Numbered from the stretch's first letter, positions 1 through 11,176 are shown. The stretch: DNA of 64,000 nt from Chromatiaceae bacterium (GCA_013426805.1 JACDZG010000007.1:40278-104277), one strand, 5' to 3'. A program made the numbers and translations. The notes: generated by a model from the letters alone, not told the origin.

Positions 1-329
1 TGGGCACGATGATGGGCTCCGGCGGCATGATCGTCATGGACGAAACCTGCGACATGGTGGACGTGGCGCGCTATTTCATGGAGTTCTGCATGAGCGAGTC
101 GTGCGGCAAGTGCATCCCCTGCCGCACCGGCACCTGGCAGATGCACGAACTCCTGGATCGCATCACCAAATTGGAGGGAACTGAGAAGGATTTGGCCCTG
201 CTGGAAGAACTGTGTGAAGTCGTTCAGGCCACCAGCCTGTGCGGACTGGGGCAGTCGGCACCGAACCCGGTGCTGTCGACTCTGAGGTATTTCCGTGACG
301 AGTATGAGGCGAAATTGGTATCCGAGTGA
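1..329 (+). CDS. hoxF: Hox hydrogenase diaphorase subunit HoxF (C-terminal part)
   Basis: This is the 3' end of a gene that begins left of the window; about 109 residues are visible. It is the NuoF-like flavoprotein of the NAD-linked [NiFe] hydrogenase, which passes electrons between the hydrogenase iron-sulfur chain and NAD(H) through FMN. The segment shows the NuoF/HoxF C-terminal 4Fe-4S motif [12 protein letters not shown], followed by the distal Cys in SLCGLGQ. hoxU, hoxY and hoxH follow on the same strand, which fixes the assignment to HoxF rather than complex I NuoF. Its TGA stop overlaps the ATG of the DUF29 gene by one base, so translational coupling is likely. Confidence 0.93.
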   Translation, partial: GTMMGSGGMIVMDETCDMVDVARYFMEFCMSESCGKCIPCRTGTWQMHELLDRITKLEGTEKDLALLEELCEVVQATSLCGLGQSAPNPVLSTLRYFRDEYEAKLVSE

Positions 330-760
330 TGCAGTCGCAACCTGATTCGGACTTCTACGCCTGGACGACGGAAAGCGCGGCCCGGCTGCGCGACGGACGG
401 GTGTCCGAGGTCGACATCGAGCGTGTTGCCGAGGAGCTTGATGACATGGGCAAGAACCAGAAGCATGCCCTGGGCAGTCATCTGAAGGTCCTCGTCGTTC
501 ACTTGCTCAAGTGGCACTATCAACCGGGCTTGCGCGGCGTCAGTTGGCGACTGTCCATTGCCAATGCGCGCGATGAGATCGCTGAACTGTTGGAGGACAG
601 CCCAAGCCTCGCGACGCAACTCCCGGAGATTCTCCGACGACGTTATCCGGCGGCCCGCAGCCGCGCCGCCCTGGAAACCGGCCTTGTGTTGGCGACATTT
701 CCGGCGGAATGCCCGTTTGGCATAGAGCAACTGCTCAATATGGAATTTTGGGCAGAGTGA
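329..760 (+). CDS. DUF29 family protein inside the hox operon
   Basis: A 143-residue protein of the DUF29 family. It has the family pattern of an N-terminal DFYAW segment, then ELDDMGKNQ, then HLLKWHYQP, and a C-terminal FPAECPF motif. The function of DUF29 proteins is unknown; they are small, probably helical, and abundant in cyanobacteria and purple sulfur bacteria. The ATG start overlaps the hoxF stop as TGATG; a GTG one codon upstream is possible but less likely. It sits between hoxF and hoxU, where no Hox subunit is expected, so it is either an insertion tolerated by the operon or an accessory gene. A second, divergent DUF29 gene lies at 41488-41967. Confidence 0.85.
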   Translation: MQSQPDSDFYAWTTESAARLRDGRVSEVDIERVAEELDDMGKNQKHALGSHLKVLVVHLLKWHYQPGLRGVSWRLSIANARDEIAELLEDSPSLATQLPEILRRRYPAARSRAALETGLVLATFPAECPFGIEQLLNMEFWAE

Positions 761-851
761 GTCATTTGGAATCCGTCATTCCCGGTCGTACCGATTGGCA
801 CCTGAACGCCCAGCAACCGACTAAAGAGACACGACGACACCCGGAGCACCC

Positions 852-1579
<728 letters not shown>

Positions 1580-1583
<4 letters not shown>

Positions 1584-2128
1584 CAACCCCTGCAACCCCG
1601 CGGATCACCGTCGCAACCGCCTGGCTGGACGGTTGTTCCGGCTGCCATATGTCGTTCCTGGACATGGACGAGCGGCTGGTGGACCTGGCTCAGAAGATCG
1701 ACATCGTCTACAGTCCGTTGGTGGACACCAAGGAACTGCCGGAGCAGGTGGATGTCGGTATTCTTGAAGGGTCGATCTCGTCCGAGTCGGATTTGCATCA
1801 TGCGAAGGAGTTCCGCAAACACTGCAAACTCCTGATCAGCCTTGGCGACTGTGCCGTCAACGGCAATGTCCCGGCCATGCGCAACCCCTTCAAGCTGGCG
1901 GATGTCATCGATCGGGCCTACCGCGAGAATGTCGACCTCCAGCCGCAACTGCCGACCGTGGGCGTGCCGGTGCTGTTTCAGCAGGTACGCCCGATCCACG
2001 GCTGCGTGAAAGTCGACGTGTTCGTTCCCGGCTGTCCGCCCCACGCCGACGCCATCTTTTATGTACTGAACGAGCTGATCGAGGGACGCACGCCCGACCC
2101 CAGTCGGGTCACCCGCTTCGGCGCCTGA
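1580..2128 (+). CDS. hoxY: Hox [NiFe] hydrogenase small subunit HoxY
   Basis: A 182-residue small subunit of the bidirectional NAD-linked [NiFe] hydrogenase. It holds one proximal 4Fe-4S cluster next to the NiFe site of HoxH. Visible ligands are Cys19 and Cys22 in [10 protein letters not shown], Cys91 in LGDCAVNGN and Cys152 in PGCPPHAD, the arrangement expected for HoxY. There is no Tat signal peptide, in line with a cytoplasmic enzyme. It overlaps hoxU and is followed 20 bases later by a small ORF before hoxH. Confidence 0.95.
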
Positions 2129-2148
2129 TGGCAGAGGAATGACCACCG

Positions 2149-2442
2149 ATGACCGCTAACGAACACGGCAGCGAAGACGGACTCATCGTTGTCTTACTTG
2201 ACCGCATGCGCACGCAACGCCTGCCGCGCATTCTGGGCATTAAGACCAAGGTCGATGCCGGCGGCACCCTCAATCAATCCGACATTGACTTCCTGAGCGA
2301 AGTCTTTGACGACTCCAACAACAATAAAGCGATCTTGGATCGCCATCCGGAACTCCATGACATCGCCGCGCAGATGGTCTCGCTCTACCGCGAGATCACC
2401 GCACGCGCCCTGGCCAATGAGGGCGGGGCTGCGCCCGAGTGA
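2149..2442 (+). CDS. Small conserved-looking protein between hoxY and hoxH
   Basis: A 97-residue acidic protein I do not recognise by family name. It begins after an AGAGGA-like ribosome binding site and lies with short spacing between hoxY and hoxH. The sequence is mostly helical in appearance, with an LLDRMRTQRLPRILGIK segment and a FLSEVFDDSN segment. It has no Cys residues, so it is not an electron carrier. Position and codon use like its neighbours suggest a real gene co-expressed with the hydrogenase. It may be an assembly or regulatory factor, but this is inference from context only. Confidence 0.75.
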   Translation: MTANEHGSEDGLIVVLLDRMRTQRLPRILGIKTKVDAGGTLNQSDIDFLSEVFDDSNNNKAILDRHPELHDIAAQMVSLYREITARALANEGGAAPE

Positions 2443-2496
2443 CCCGCACCGCACCCGGCGCCCCTCTAAACCGACTTTTCCAAGGGGAATGAACCC

Positions 2497-3924
2497 ATGA
2501 GCCGCACCATCACCATCGAACCGGTCACCCGCATCGAGGGTCATGCCCGCATCACACTCCAGCTCGGTGACCAGGGCGAGGTCGAGGACGCCCGGTTTCA
2601 CCTCACCCAGTTCCGCGGCTTCGAGAAGTTCTGCGAGGGTCGCCCCTACCGCGAGATGCCGGCGCTGACCGCCCGGACCTGCGGCATCTGCCCGGTCAGC
2701 CATGTGCTCGCCTCCAATAAGGCCTGTGACCACCTGCTTTCGGTCACCATCCCGCCCACGGCCGAGAAGCTGCGGCGGATCATGAATCTCGCCCAGATCA
2801 CCCAGTCCCACGCCCTGTCCTTCTTCCATCTGTCCTCGCCCGACCTGCTGCTGGGCTGGGACTCGGACCCGGCCACCCGCAATATCTTCGGGGTCATGCG
2901 TCAGGACCCGGCCCTGGCCAAAGACGGGATTCGGCTGCGGCAGATCGGCCAGATGATCATCGAGATCCTGGCCGGCAAGAAGATCCATCCCACCTGGGTG
3001 GTTCCGGGCGGGGTCGCCGAGGCCCTGACCCAGGAGAAGCGCGAAGCGATCCTCAAGCTCCTGCCCGAGGGGCTGGAGATCGCCAAGCGCACCTATGGCT
3101 TCTTCAAGACCCTGGTCCCCAAATTCAAGGACGAGACCAGCCACTTCGGCACCCGGCCCACGATGTTCATGAGCCTGGTCACGCCCAAGGGCAATCTCGA
3201 GCACTATGACGGCTTTCTGCGCATCAAGGACGCCCAGGGGCGGATCGTGGAAGACATGGTGCCGACGGTGGACTACCAGCGTCTGGTGGGCGAGGCGGTG
3301 GAAGACTTCAGCTACATGAAGTTCCCCTACTACAAGCCCATGGGCTATCCCAAGGGCGTCTATCGGGTCGGCCCCCTGGCGCGACTCAACAACGCGGAAG
3401 CCTGCGGCACCCCCTATGCCGACGTGGCCCTGGCCGAGTTCCACATGCTGCAGGAATACGGTCCGATCACCAGCAGCTTCCACTACCACTACGCGCGGCT
3501 GGTCGAAATCATCTTCGCCATCGAGATGATGGAGCGGCTGCTCAAGGACCCGGACATCCTGGATCATCGCGTCCGCGCCCGTGCCCGCAGCAACCGCGAC
3601 GAGGGCATCGGTGTGTCCGAGGCGCCGCGCGGCACCCTGATGCATCACTACCGCATCGACGACGACGGACTCATCACCTGGGTCAACCTGATCATTGCTA
3701 CGGGACACAACAACCTGGCCATGAACCAGGCCATCCGTCAGGTCGCGGACGCCTATGTCGACGGCAACCACCTCCAGGAAGGCATGCTGAACCGGGTCGA
3801 AGCCGTCATCCGCTGCTACGACCCCTGCCTGTCCTGCGCCTCACACGCGTTCGGGCAAATGCCGCTGCTGATCGAACTCAAGGACGCCGCGGGTCAGGTG
3901 GTTGATCGGTTGACGCGGGGCTAG
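2497..3924 (+). CDS. hoxH: Hox [NiFe] hydrogenase large subunit HoxH
   Basis: A 475-residue catalytic large subunit carrying the NiFe(CN)2CO centre. The N-terminal RIEGHARI motif, the L1 ligand motif RTCGICPVSH (Cys62, Cys65) and the C-terminal DPCLSCASH motif (Cys444, Cys447) supply the four metal-binding cysteines. Maturation should cleave after His450 and release a 25-residue C-terminal peptide beginning AFGQ. The sequence is intact and of family length. It starts at an ATG preceded by AAGGGGAAT. The endopeptidase hoxW lies just downstream. Confidence 0.96.
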   Translation: MSRTITIEPVTRIEGHARITLQLGDQGEVEDARFHLTQFRGFEKFCEGRPYREMPALTARTCGICPVSHVLASNKACDHLLSVTIPPTAEKLRRIMNLAQITQSHALSFFHLSSPDLLLGWDSDPATRNIFGVMRQDPALAKDGIRLRQIGQMIIEILAGKKIHPTWVVPGGVAEALTQEKREAILKLLPEGLEIAKRTYGFFKTLVPKFKDETSHFGTRPTMFMSLVTPKGNLEHYDGFLRIKDAQGRIVEDMVPTVDYQRLVGEAVEDFSYMKFPYYKPMGYPKGVYRVGPLARLNNAEACGTPYADVALAEFHMLQEYGPITSSFHYHYARLVEIIFAIEMMERLLKDPDILDHRVRARARSNRDEGIGVSEAPRGTLMHHYRIDDDGLITWVNLIIATGHNNLAMNQAIRQVADAYVDGNHLQEGMLNRVEAVIRCYDPCLSCASHAFGQMPLLIELKDAAGQVVDRLTRG

Positions 3925-3954
3925 TACCCCGTTCCACCTGAAGTTGCAGCGTCA

Positions 3955-3973
3955 TTCCGGCAGGATGCCGGAA
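3955..3973. repeat. Short hairpin between hoxH and hoxW
   Basis: An 8-bp perfect inverted repeat (TTCCGGCA and TGCCGGAA, 3-base loop) about 30 bp after the hoxH stop. There is no following T-run, so it is more likely an mRNA-stabilising or repeat-type hairpin than a rho-independent terminator. It may lower hoxW expression relative to hoxH. Confidence 0.5.
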
Positions 3974-4026
3974 GGAAGCCGCCACGGATGGTACTGCCCA
4001 GCAAGTAAGGACCTGCAAGAGATAAC

Positions 4027-4482
4027 ATGATCCAGCACAAGACCCTGATCATCGGCTACGGCAGCCCCATCCGCGGTGACGACGCCATCGGCCCGCTGGC
4101 GGCGGACGCCTTGGCGGCCGGCCCCCTGCCCGCGGGAGTCAACGTCATCTCCCGCCATATCCTCACCGCCGAGTTGGTGGAAGACATCCTCGGGGCCGAC
4201 CGGGTGATCTTTCTCGACGCCACGGTCGACGGTGAGCCGGGCGAAGTACGGGTCCGCAGCCTTGCCCCGGATGCCTCCGCCATGTCGACCATGGCCCACT
4301 TCCTGGACCCGCGGGAACTCCTCGCCTGGAGTCAGACGCTCTACCAGCATGAACCCGAGGCTTACCTGGTCTCCGCCGCCGGCGCCTTCTTCGAGTATTC
4401 AAACTACACCCTGACGCCCGCCGCCGCCGCTGCCCTGGAACCGATGATCGAGCGGGTACGCGAGTTGATTGCGACGAATTAG
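4027..4482 (+). CDS. hoxW: HoxH maturation endopeptidase HoxW
   Basis: A 151-residue hydrogenase maturation protease of the HybD/HycI family. It removes the C-terminal peptide of HoxH once nickel is inserted. The family nickel-sensing residues are visible: an acidic residue in IRGDDAIG (Asp18), Asp64 in IFLDATVDG and His91 in TMAHFLDP. The N-terminal IIGYGSPIRGDD motif is typical. It lies about 100 bp after hoxH on the same strand and is presumably dedicated to it. Confidence 0.92.
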   Translation: MIQHKTLIIGYGSPIRGDDAIGPLAADALAAGPLPAGVNVISRHILTAELVEDILGADRVIFLDATVDGEPGEVRVRSLAPDASAMSTMAHFLDPRELLAWSQTLYQHEPEAYLVSAAGAFFEYSNYTLTPAAAAALEPMIERVRELIATN

Positions 4483-4646
4483 GTAACGCGTCGGACATAG
4501 ATTAAACAACGACAACGACCGAGACCCCAAAACCGTGCCCGATGGGCCGCGACCCCGCCTCCCGCTCGGCACCGGGGCGACACCCAAAGCCGGTCTCGGC
4601 ACCTCAAACCAAGCCTGGAAATAACGAGAGTATCGAGGAGAACCCC

Positions 4647-5528
4647 ATGTCCAGAAACCACCCCATCGTTGCCGTCACCGGTTCGTCGGGGGCCGGCACC
4701 AGCACCGTCAAGAAGGCTGTCGAAAAGATTTTTCACCGGGTCGGAGCGCGCGCGGCCTTCGTGGAAGGCGACAGCTTTCATCGTTACGACCGTAAACAGA
4801 TGAAAGAGGAGTTGGCAAAGACGAAACTCGAGGGCACGAATCTCAGTCATTTCGGCCCGGAGGGCAATCTGTTCGACAAGCAGTTCGAACTCTTTCGCAA
4901 CTACGGCCGCACCGGCACGGGTGAGCGCCGACATTACATCCACGACGAGGAGCAGGCGGTCAAATTCGGTCAGGAGCCCGGTACCTTCACCCCCTGGGAG
5001 CCGATTCCGCCGGACTCGGATCTGCTGTTCTACGAAGGGCTGCACGGCGGGGTGGTGGCCGGCGACATCGACATGGCGAAGGAGGTCGATCTGCTGATCG
5101 GCGTCTGCCCCACCATCAACCTGGAGTGGGTGCAGAAAATCCAGCGCGATACCAAGGAGCGCGGTTATAGCCAGGAGGATGTCATGTTCAACATCTACCG
5201 GCGCATGCACGACTACATGCACTACATCCTGCCGCAGTTCTCCTGCACCCATATCAACTTCCAGCGCATCCCCCTGACCGACACCTCCAACCCCTTCTGC
5301 GTCGCCAATATCCCGACGCTCGACCAGAGCCTGGTGATGATCCACTTCCTGGAACCCAAGCCCAGCGTGGAGTACAAGCTGCAACTGCGGGGCCTGATTG
5401 AAGGCACCATGATCACCGGCTTCAATACGCTGGTGATTCCCGGCGGCAAGATGATCTACGCGATGGAGTTGATTCTCACTGAACTCATCATGAACCTGAT
5501 GAAAAAGCGAGGACACGCAGGGAGCTGA
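4647..5528 (+). CDS. prk: Phosphoribulokinase
   Basis: A 293-residue class I (proteobacterial) phosphoribulokinase. It phosphorylates ribulose-5-phosphate to the RuBisCO substrate in the Calvin cycle. The P-loop GSSGAGTST is at residues 12-20, followed by FVEGDSFHRYDR and the LLFYEGLHGGV segment of the family. The start was chosen at the ATG preceded by GAGGAG; an in-frame ATG 105 bp upstream would add a tail with no family counterpart. It follows hoxW by 164 bp, linking a hydrogenase cluster to carbon fixation, though its own promoter is possible in that gap. No other cbb genes are in the window. Confidence 0.95.
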   Translation: MSRNHPIVAVTGSSGAGTSTVKKAVEKIFHRVGARAAFVEGDSFHRYDRKQMKEELAKTKLEGTNLSHFGPEGNLFDKQFELFRNYGRTGTGERRHYIHDEEQAVKFGQEPGTFTPWEPIPPDSDLLFYEGLHGGVVAGDIDMAKEVDLLIGVCPTINLEWVQKIQRDTKERGYSQEDVMFNIYRRMHDYMHYILPQFSCTHINFQRIPLTDTSNPFCVANIPTLDQSLVMIHFLEPKPSVEYKLQLRGLIEGTMITGFNTLVIPGGKMIYAMELILTELIMNLMKKRGHAGS

Positions 5529-5570
5529 CAGTCGCTTAGCCTTCGTACCTGAGATCCGGACAGACTCTCG

Positions 5571-5630
5571 TGTAGGGGCGGGTTCAAAGCCCGCCCCTAC
5601 GTCCGGCTATCACGTCCGACGGCTACTGGT
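5571..5630. repeat. Dispersed palindromic repeat, copy 1
   Basis: A palindrome built on GTAGGGGCGGGTT and its complement CCCGCCCCTAC, followed by a conserved tail (TATCACGTCCGAC). A second copy, about 55 bp long with a few mismatches, lies at 27741-27791. Both sit just downstream of a rightward gene and next to the 3' end of a leftward gene, the usual location for REP-type elements. It may act as a bidirectional transcription barrier, but there is no T-run. Confidence 0.7.
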
Positions 5631-5661
5631 CGGGCGCAGGCCCGACCAGCAAGCGGCGCGC

Positions 5662-6780
5662 TCAGGTAAAGAGGGTCAAGACCCCGGTGTAACCATAGAG
5701 CCGGTCCTGGGAGATTTCGCCGCTGGCGTAGAAGCCGACCAGCGGGAAATCGCCCAGCGTATCGCGGATCTGCTTCAACTCGGCGGAGTCGGGTCCGAAC
5801 AGGTTGGCACCGCGCCCCAGACAGGAACAGTAGACTCCGCCGCGCGGCGGGGCACTCAGCCGCCCTTTGAGTGACCGCAACATCCGGTCCAGGTCCTCGC
5901 GAGCCGTGGCCGTATCACGTCGGCAGAACATCAGTTCCCGGCCCTGCTCGACCAGATCGCCCACGGCCACCAGGCCCTCGTTGGGGTCGATGCCGACCAG
6001 ATTGCGGACCAGATAGTCGCCGGTGTCCGAGCCCTGAATGGGCAGCCCGACAAAGATTTGCCCGCCGATCCGCATCAGGTCGCGCGACAACTCGGCGCCG
6101 ATATCCTCCTTGAGCACGTCCAGCGCCGGCCGGCCGTCCAGCGAGACCAGAATGTTGCGTTGCGAGGCCGTAATGGTGCGGTGCGGACCGATGGGTGAGC
6201 AGCCTTGACTGAGGCGGGTGATCAGCCCGACCTCTTCGGCGAACAGGACTCCGGAGATGCCGTCCTGATGCAGGCCGTTGGCGATCGTGTAGGTGGTGCC
6301 GCGTGAACTGGCGAACCCGCCCACCAGAAAGCCGGCGCAGGTGCGCTGCGCAAGTTGTTTGATCAGGTCCTCGGTATCCCCGTTCGCGGGGTCGGCGTGG
6401 ACCAAGGCGAGCAGCGGTCGATGGGCCGCGATCCACGCGCCGCTGTGCGCATCGAACGCATCCAAGTCATTGACCACACTCGGGAAGACGTGGAAGCCGT
6501 CAGACGGAAACTCACCCAGCATCAGCGCCGCGGCCGGCTCCTCGTAGTATTCGACGCCGGTCGCACAGATGCCGATGCCCACGGCCCCCACCCATGCCTG
6601 CACCCCGGTGGCGGTGCGCACATGGGCCAGCAAGTCGCCGAGCTCATCGGCCAGCGAATCCGTCACATAGAGAAAGCCCAGATTGGCGCCGGTCGGGACC
6701 GTGCCGAGCCGGTCCAGACAGTCGTCCGCGATCACACGCCAGTCGGCTCCCTCAGCGTGGGCAAATTGAAATGGATGCAT
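5662..6780 (-). CDS. FIST domain sensor protein
   Basis: A 372-residue protein with FIST_N (about residues 25-215) and FIST_C (about 220-360) domains. FIST domains are thought to sense small ligands, possibly amino acids, and often partner with signalling proteins. Visible family features are GFLYVTDSLADE near the N-terminus, AGFLVGGFASSRG in the middle and PLVGFYASGEI at the C-terminus. It has no signal peptide or membrane segment and carries no output domain of its own. It lies 57 bp beyond the parE stop, on the same strand and downstream of it, so it may be cotranscribed with parE. Confidence 0.88.
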   Translation of the reverse strand: MHPFQFAHAEGADWRVIADDCLDRLGTVPTGANLGFLYVTDSLADELGDLLAHVRTATGVQAWVGAVGIGICATGVEYYEEPAAALMLGEFPSDGFHVFPSVVNDLDAFDAHSGAWIAAHRPLLALVHADPANGDTEDLIKQLAQRTCAGFLVGGFASSRGTTYTIANGLHQDGISGVLFAEEVGLITRLSQGCSPIGPHRTITASQRNILVSLDGRPALDVLKEDIGAELSRDLMRIGGQIFVGLPIQGSDTGDYLVRNLVGIDPNEGLVAVGDLVEQGRELMFCRRDTATAREDLDRMLRSLKGRLSAPPRGGVYCSCLGRGANLFGPDSAELKQIRDTLGDFPLVGFYASGEISQDRLYGYTGVLTLFT

Positions 6781-6837
6781 ACTTTGTGCCCTCGGTCACT
6801 TACGCTTCAGCCCGAACAGAAGAATTCAGCCGCATCT

Positions 6838-8817
<1,980 letters not shown>

Positions 8818-8864
8818 TCAAACTGCGGTACGCTACCGTAGCTCTAAACCCAGATGCAAACCCA

Positions 8865-9131
8865 ATGAAGAAAGCCGCTGCCACCGCCCCGCCCCCCTTC
8901 GAGCAATCCCTGAGCGAACTGGAGGCCATCGTCGACGCCCTGGAGAAGGGCGAGATGACCCTGGAGGAGTCCCTGGGCGCCTTCGAGCGCGGCGTCACCC
9001 TGACCCGCGCCTGCCGCCAGGCCCTGGAGGCCGCCGAGCAGCGGGTCCGCATCCTCACCGACGGCCGGCCCGACGCCGCGCCCGAACCCTTCAGTCCTCC
9101 ATCGAAGACACCCGGCACCCCACATGAGTGA
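8865..9131 (+). CDS. xseB: Exodeoxyribonuclease VII small subunit
   Basis: An 88-residue small subunit of exonuclease VII. With XseA it degrades single-stranded DNA to oligonucleotides. The family signature FEQSLSELEAIVDALEKGEM-TLEESLGAFERGV is clear near the N-terminus. The start at ATG 8865 (MKKAAATAPPP) gives the expected length. Its stop overlaps the ispA start by 8 bases, the common gammaproteobacterial xseB-ispA pairing. It is transcribed divergently from parE. Confidence 0.94.
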   Translation: MKKAAATAPPPFEQSLSELEAIVDALEKGEMTLEESLGAFERGVTLTRACRQALEAAEQRVRILTDGRPDAAPEPFSPPSKTPGTPHE

Positions 9132-10017
9132 ATCAGAACTGGACTCCTTTCGGGCACGCTGCATCGCGCGTGTCCAGGCGACGCTCGACCAGCTCCTGCC
9201 CGCCCCGCAGATCGAGCCCACGCGCCTGCACGAGGCCATGCGCTACAGCGTCATGAGCGGCGGCAAACGCATCCGCCCCCTGCTGTGCTACGCCGCCGGC
9301 GAGGCCCTGGGCGTCGCCCCCGCGCTGCTCGACCGCCCGGCCGCCGCGGTGGAACTGATCCACGCCTATTCGCTCATCCATGACGACCTGCCGGCCATGG
9401 ACGACGACGAACTGCGCCGGGGCCGCCCGACCTGCCATAAGGCGTTCGACGAGGCGACCGCCATCCTCGCCGGCGATGCGCTCCAGACGCTCGCCTTTCA
9501 GACCCTGGCCGAAGCGAACGACCTCAGTGCCACGGCACGCGTCAGCATGGTCGCCGCCCTCGCTCAGGCCAGCGGCTCGCGCGGCATGGCCGGCGGCCAG
9601 GCCCTGGATTTGGCGGCCGAGGGCAAGCACCTCGACCGCGTGATGCTGGAGCACATCCACATCCACAAGACCGGCGCCCTGATCCGCTCCGCCGTGCGCC
9701 TCGCCATCCTCGCCGAGAGTCCGTTGGATGTGGAACACGCCGAACGCCTGGACCGCTATGCCAAATGTGTCGGTCTGGCCTTCCAGATTCAGGACGACGT
9801 GCTCGACGTGATCGCTGAAACCGCCGTCACCGGCAAGACCCGCGGACGCGATCAGGAACTCGACAAATCCACCTACCCCTCGGTCGTCGGCCTGAGCGAG
9901 GCCAAGGAAATGGCCAATAACCTGTTGACCGACGCACTCACCGCCGTCGCCGTCTTCCCCAGCCGCGCCGACCCGCTGCGCTGGGTGGTCGAGTCGCTGC
10001 TGCGGCGGACGGCCTGA
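9124..10017 (+). CDS. ispA: Farnesyl diphosphate synthase
   Basis: A 297-residue short-chain polyprenyl synthase that condenses IPP with DMAPP and GPP to make farnesyl diphosphate for quinones, carotenoids, bacteriochlorophyll tails and undecaprenyl carrier. The first aspartate-rich motif is in IHDDLPAMDDDELRRG (about 86-100) and the second in QIQDDVLDV (about 219-227). GGKRIRP near residue 47 binds IPP. It overlaps xseB. The usual third partner, dxs, is not downstream; a toxin-antitoxin pair follows instead. Confidence 0.94.
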   Translation: MSESELDSFRARCIARVQATLDQLLPAPQIEPTRLHEAMRYSVMSGGKRIRPLLCYAAGEALGVAPALLDRPAAAVELIHAYSLIHDDLPAMDDDELRRGRPTCHKAFDEATAILAGDALQTLAFQTLAEANDLSATARVSMVAALAQASGSRGMAGGQALDLAAEGKHLDRVMLEHIHIHKTGALIRSAVRLAILAESPLDVEHAERLDRYAKCVGLAFQIQDDVLDVIAETAVTGKTRGRDQELDKSTYPSVVGLSEAKEMANNLLTDALTAVAVFPSRADPLRWVVESLLRRTA

Positions 10018-10109
10018 GCAGCGGGGCACGACCGTTATCTCGTCGGGCAGGGGAAGTGAAGCAATTGGTATTTGTCGATACCGGTTATTGGTTTTTTCGA
10101 GGTGTCACC

Positions 10110-10334
10110 ATGACGTTCTCACAGCTTGAATCCACCGCGCTCACCCTTCCATTGGAACAGCGGGCCGCGCTCGCTCAACGACTGCTGTTGAGTCTGGAAG
10201 AACCGAATGATGCCGAATTCGATCGTCTCTGGGGCGAAGAAAGTGCCAGGCGGGCCGAGGAGTGCGATGCCGGCCTGGTGCAAGCGATTCCCGGCGAGGC
10301 CGTTGCGGTCAAGGCGCGGGCATTGCTGAGGTGA
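10110..10334 (+). CDS. Addiction-module antitoxin of the TIGR02574 type
   Basis: A 74-residue small acidic protein resembling the addiction-module component family. It has the LPLEQRAALAQRLLLSLEEP pattern near the N-terminus, then a FDRLWGEESARRAEE segment. The ATG at 10110 follows an CGAGGTG ribosome binding site; a longer reading frame upstream has no family support. Its stop overlaps the GTG start of the following RelE-like toxin (GTGA), a typical antitoxin-toxin arrangement. It is probably an autorepressor that neutralises the toxin. Confidence 0.8.
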   Translation: MTFSQLESTALTLPLEQRAALAQRLLLSLEEPNDAEFDRLWGEESARRAEECDAGLVQAIPGEAVAVKARALLR

Positions 10335-10636
10335 GGCACAACTTCCTGCCCGGTGCGGAGGCTGAATATCTGGACGCGATTCGTTTCTATGAAGACCGCC
10401 AACCCGGACTTGGTGCCGCACTGATCACGGAGTTTGAGCGCGCTCTCGAACTGGCATTGAATCGCCCGCATAGTTGGCGCTTGGTGCATCCATCAGGGAT
10501 CAGGCGCATCGGATTAGCCCGCTTTCCGTACGCGATATTCTTTCGGGTCGTTGGGGACGCCCTGCAGATCACGGCGGTTGCCCATCATCGCAAGCGTCCG
10601 GGTTATTGGATTTCTCGGATCGAAAACCAAGGATGA
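10331..10636 (+). CDS. RelE/ParE family toxin
   Basis: A 101-residue protein of the RelE/ParE toxin superfamily. The pattern FLPGAEAEYLDAIRFYEDRQPGLG, then IRRIGLARFPYAIFFRV, then ITAVAHHRKRPGYW, matches the plasmid-stabilisation type. It starts at GTG 10331, overlapping the antitoxin stop by 4 bases. Members inhibit either translation or DNA gyrase; the sequence does not decide between these. The gene is intact. Confidence 0.85.
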   Translation: MRHNFLPGAEAEYLDAIRFYEDRQPGLGAALITEFERALELALNRPHSWRLVHPSGIRRIGLARFPYAIFFRVVGDALQITAVAHHRKRPGYWISRIENQG

Positions 10637-10719
10637 CCGTCGTGAAAACCGTTATCGATTGACAGCCATCGCCTTAGTCCCCCGTTCGCGGATCGCCGTG
10701 ATTGGCGACAGCGCCGGGT

Positions 10720-11127
10720 TCAGAGAAATGTTCCGGGCGACACGCCGAACCGTTGGCCGAGTGCACGCAACTGTCGGATGTCGAGTTCCCGTCGCCCCGC
10801 CAAGACCTCTCGGACATCGCTCTCGTCGCCGATCTCGGGAAGATCGCATCGCGTAAGTCAATGTTTTTCAATGAGAAACGCCAGCGTGTCCACTCCGGAC
10901 GCCGCCGGGAGCGGCGGCTCGCCCGCCTCGTAGTCCGCGATCAGGTCACCGAGTATATCGACTAAACCCATCGCTGGATGTTGTTCATCGCCCGCCACTT
11001 CGTCTAGTAGTGCCTCCCGCGTGGCTACCATTCGCAGGTAGTGGGCCTCGTCACGGATGGGACCGATGTCAGTCGCCTGCCGAAAGCGCTTCCAAGCCGG
11101 CAGCAGGCGTCCTAGTTCAACGTGCAT
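10720..11127 (-). pseudogene. HigA-like antitoxin with an in-frame TGA
   Basis: Read on the minus strand from ATG 11127, the frame gives an N-terminal half typical of COG5499 HigA antitoxins (IGPIRDEAHYLRM, then LIADYEAGEPPLP, then LAFLIEKH). A TGA then occurs at 10858-10860. The same frame continues with LTRCDLPEIGDESDVREVL-AGRRELDIRQLRALGQRFGVS to a TGA at 10720, which is the expected helix-turn-helix. One base change (Gly codon GGA to TGA) explains the break. No HigB toxin gene lies beside it; an Rpn gene is immediately upstream. It may yield only a truncated N-terminal protein. Confidence 0.8.
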
Positions 11128-11176
11128 GCTCACGGTTTCCACGCTCCTTTGTCGTAGCGACAGTCTTGCAAACAGA

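Noticed and set aside
2194..3771. A 525-codon leftward open frame
   Set aside because: Antisense to hoxH and the preceding small gene; no recognisable domain.
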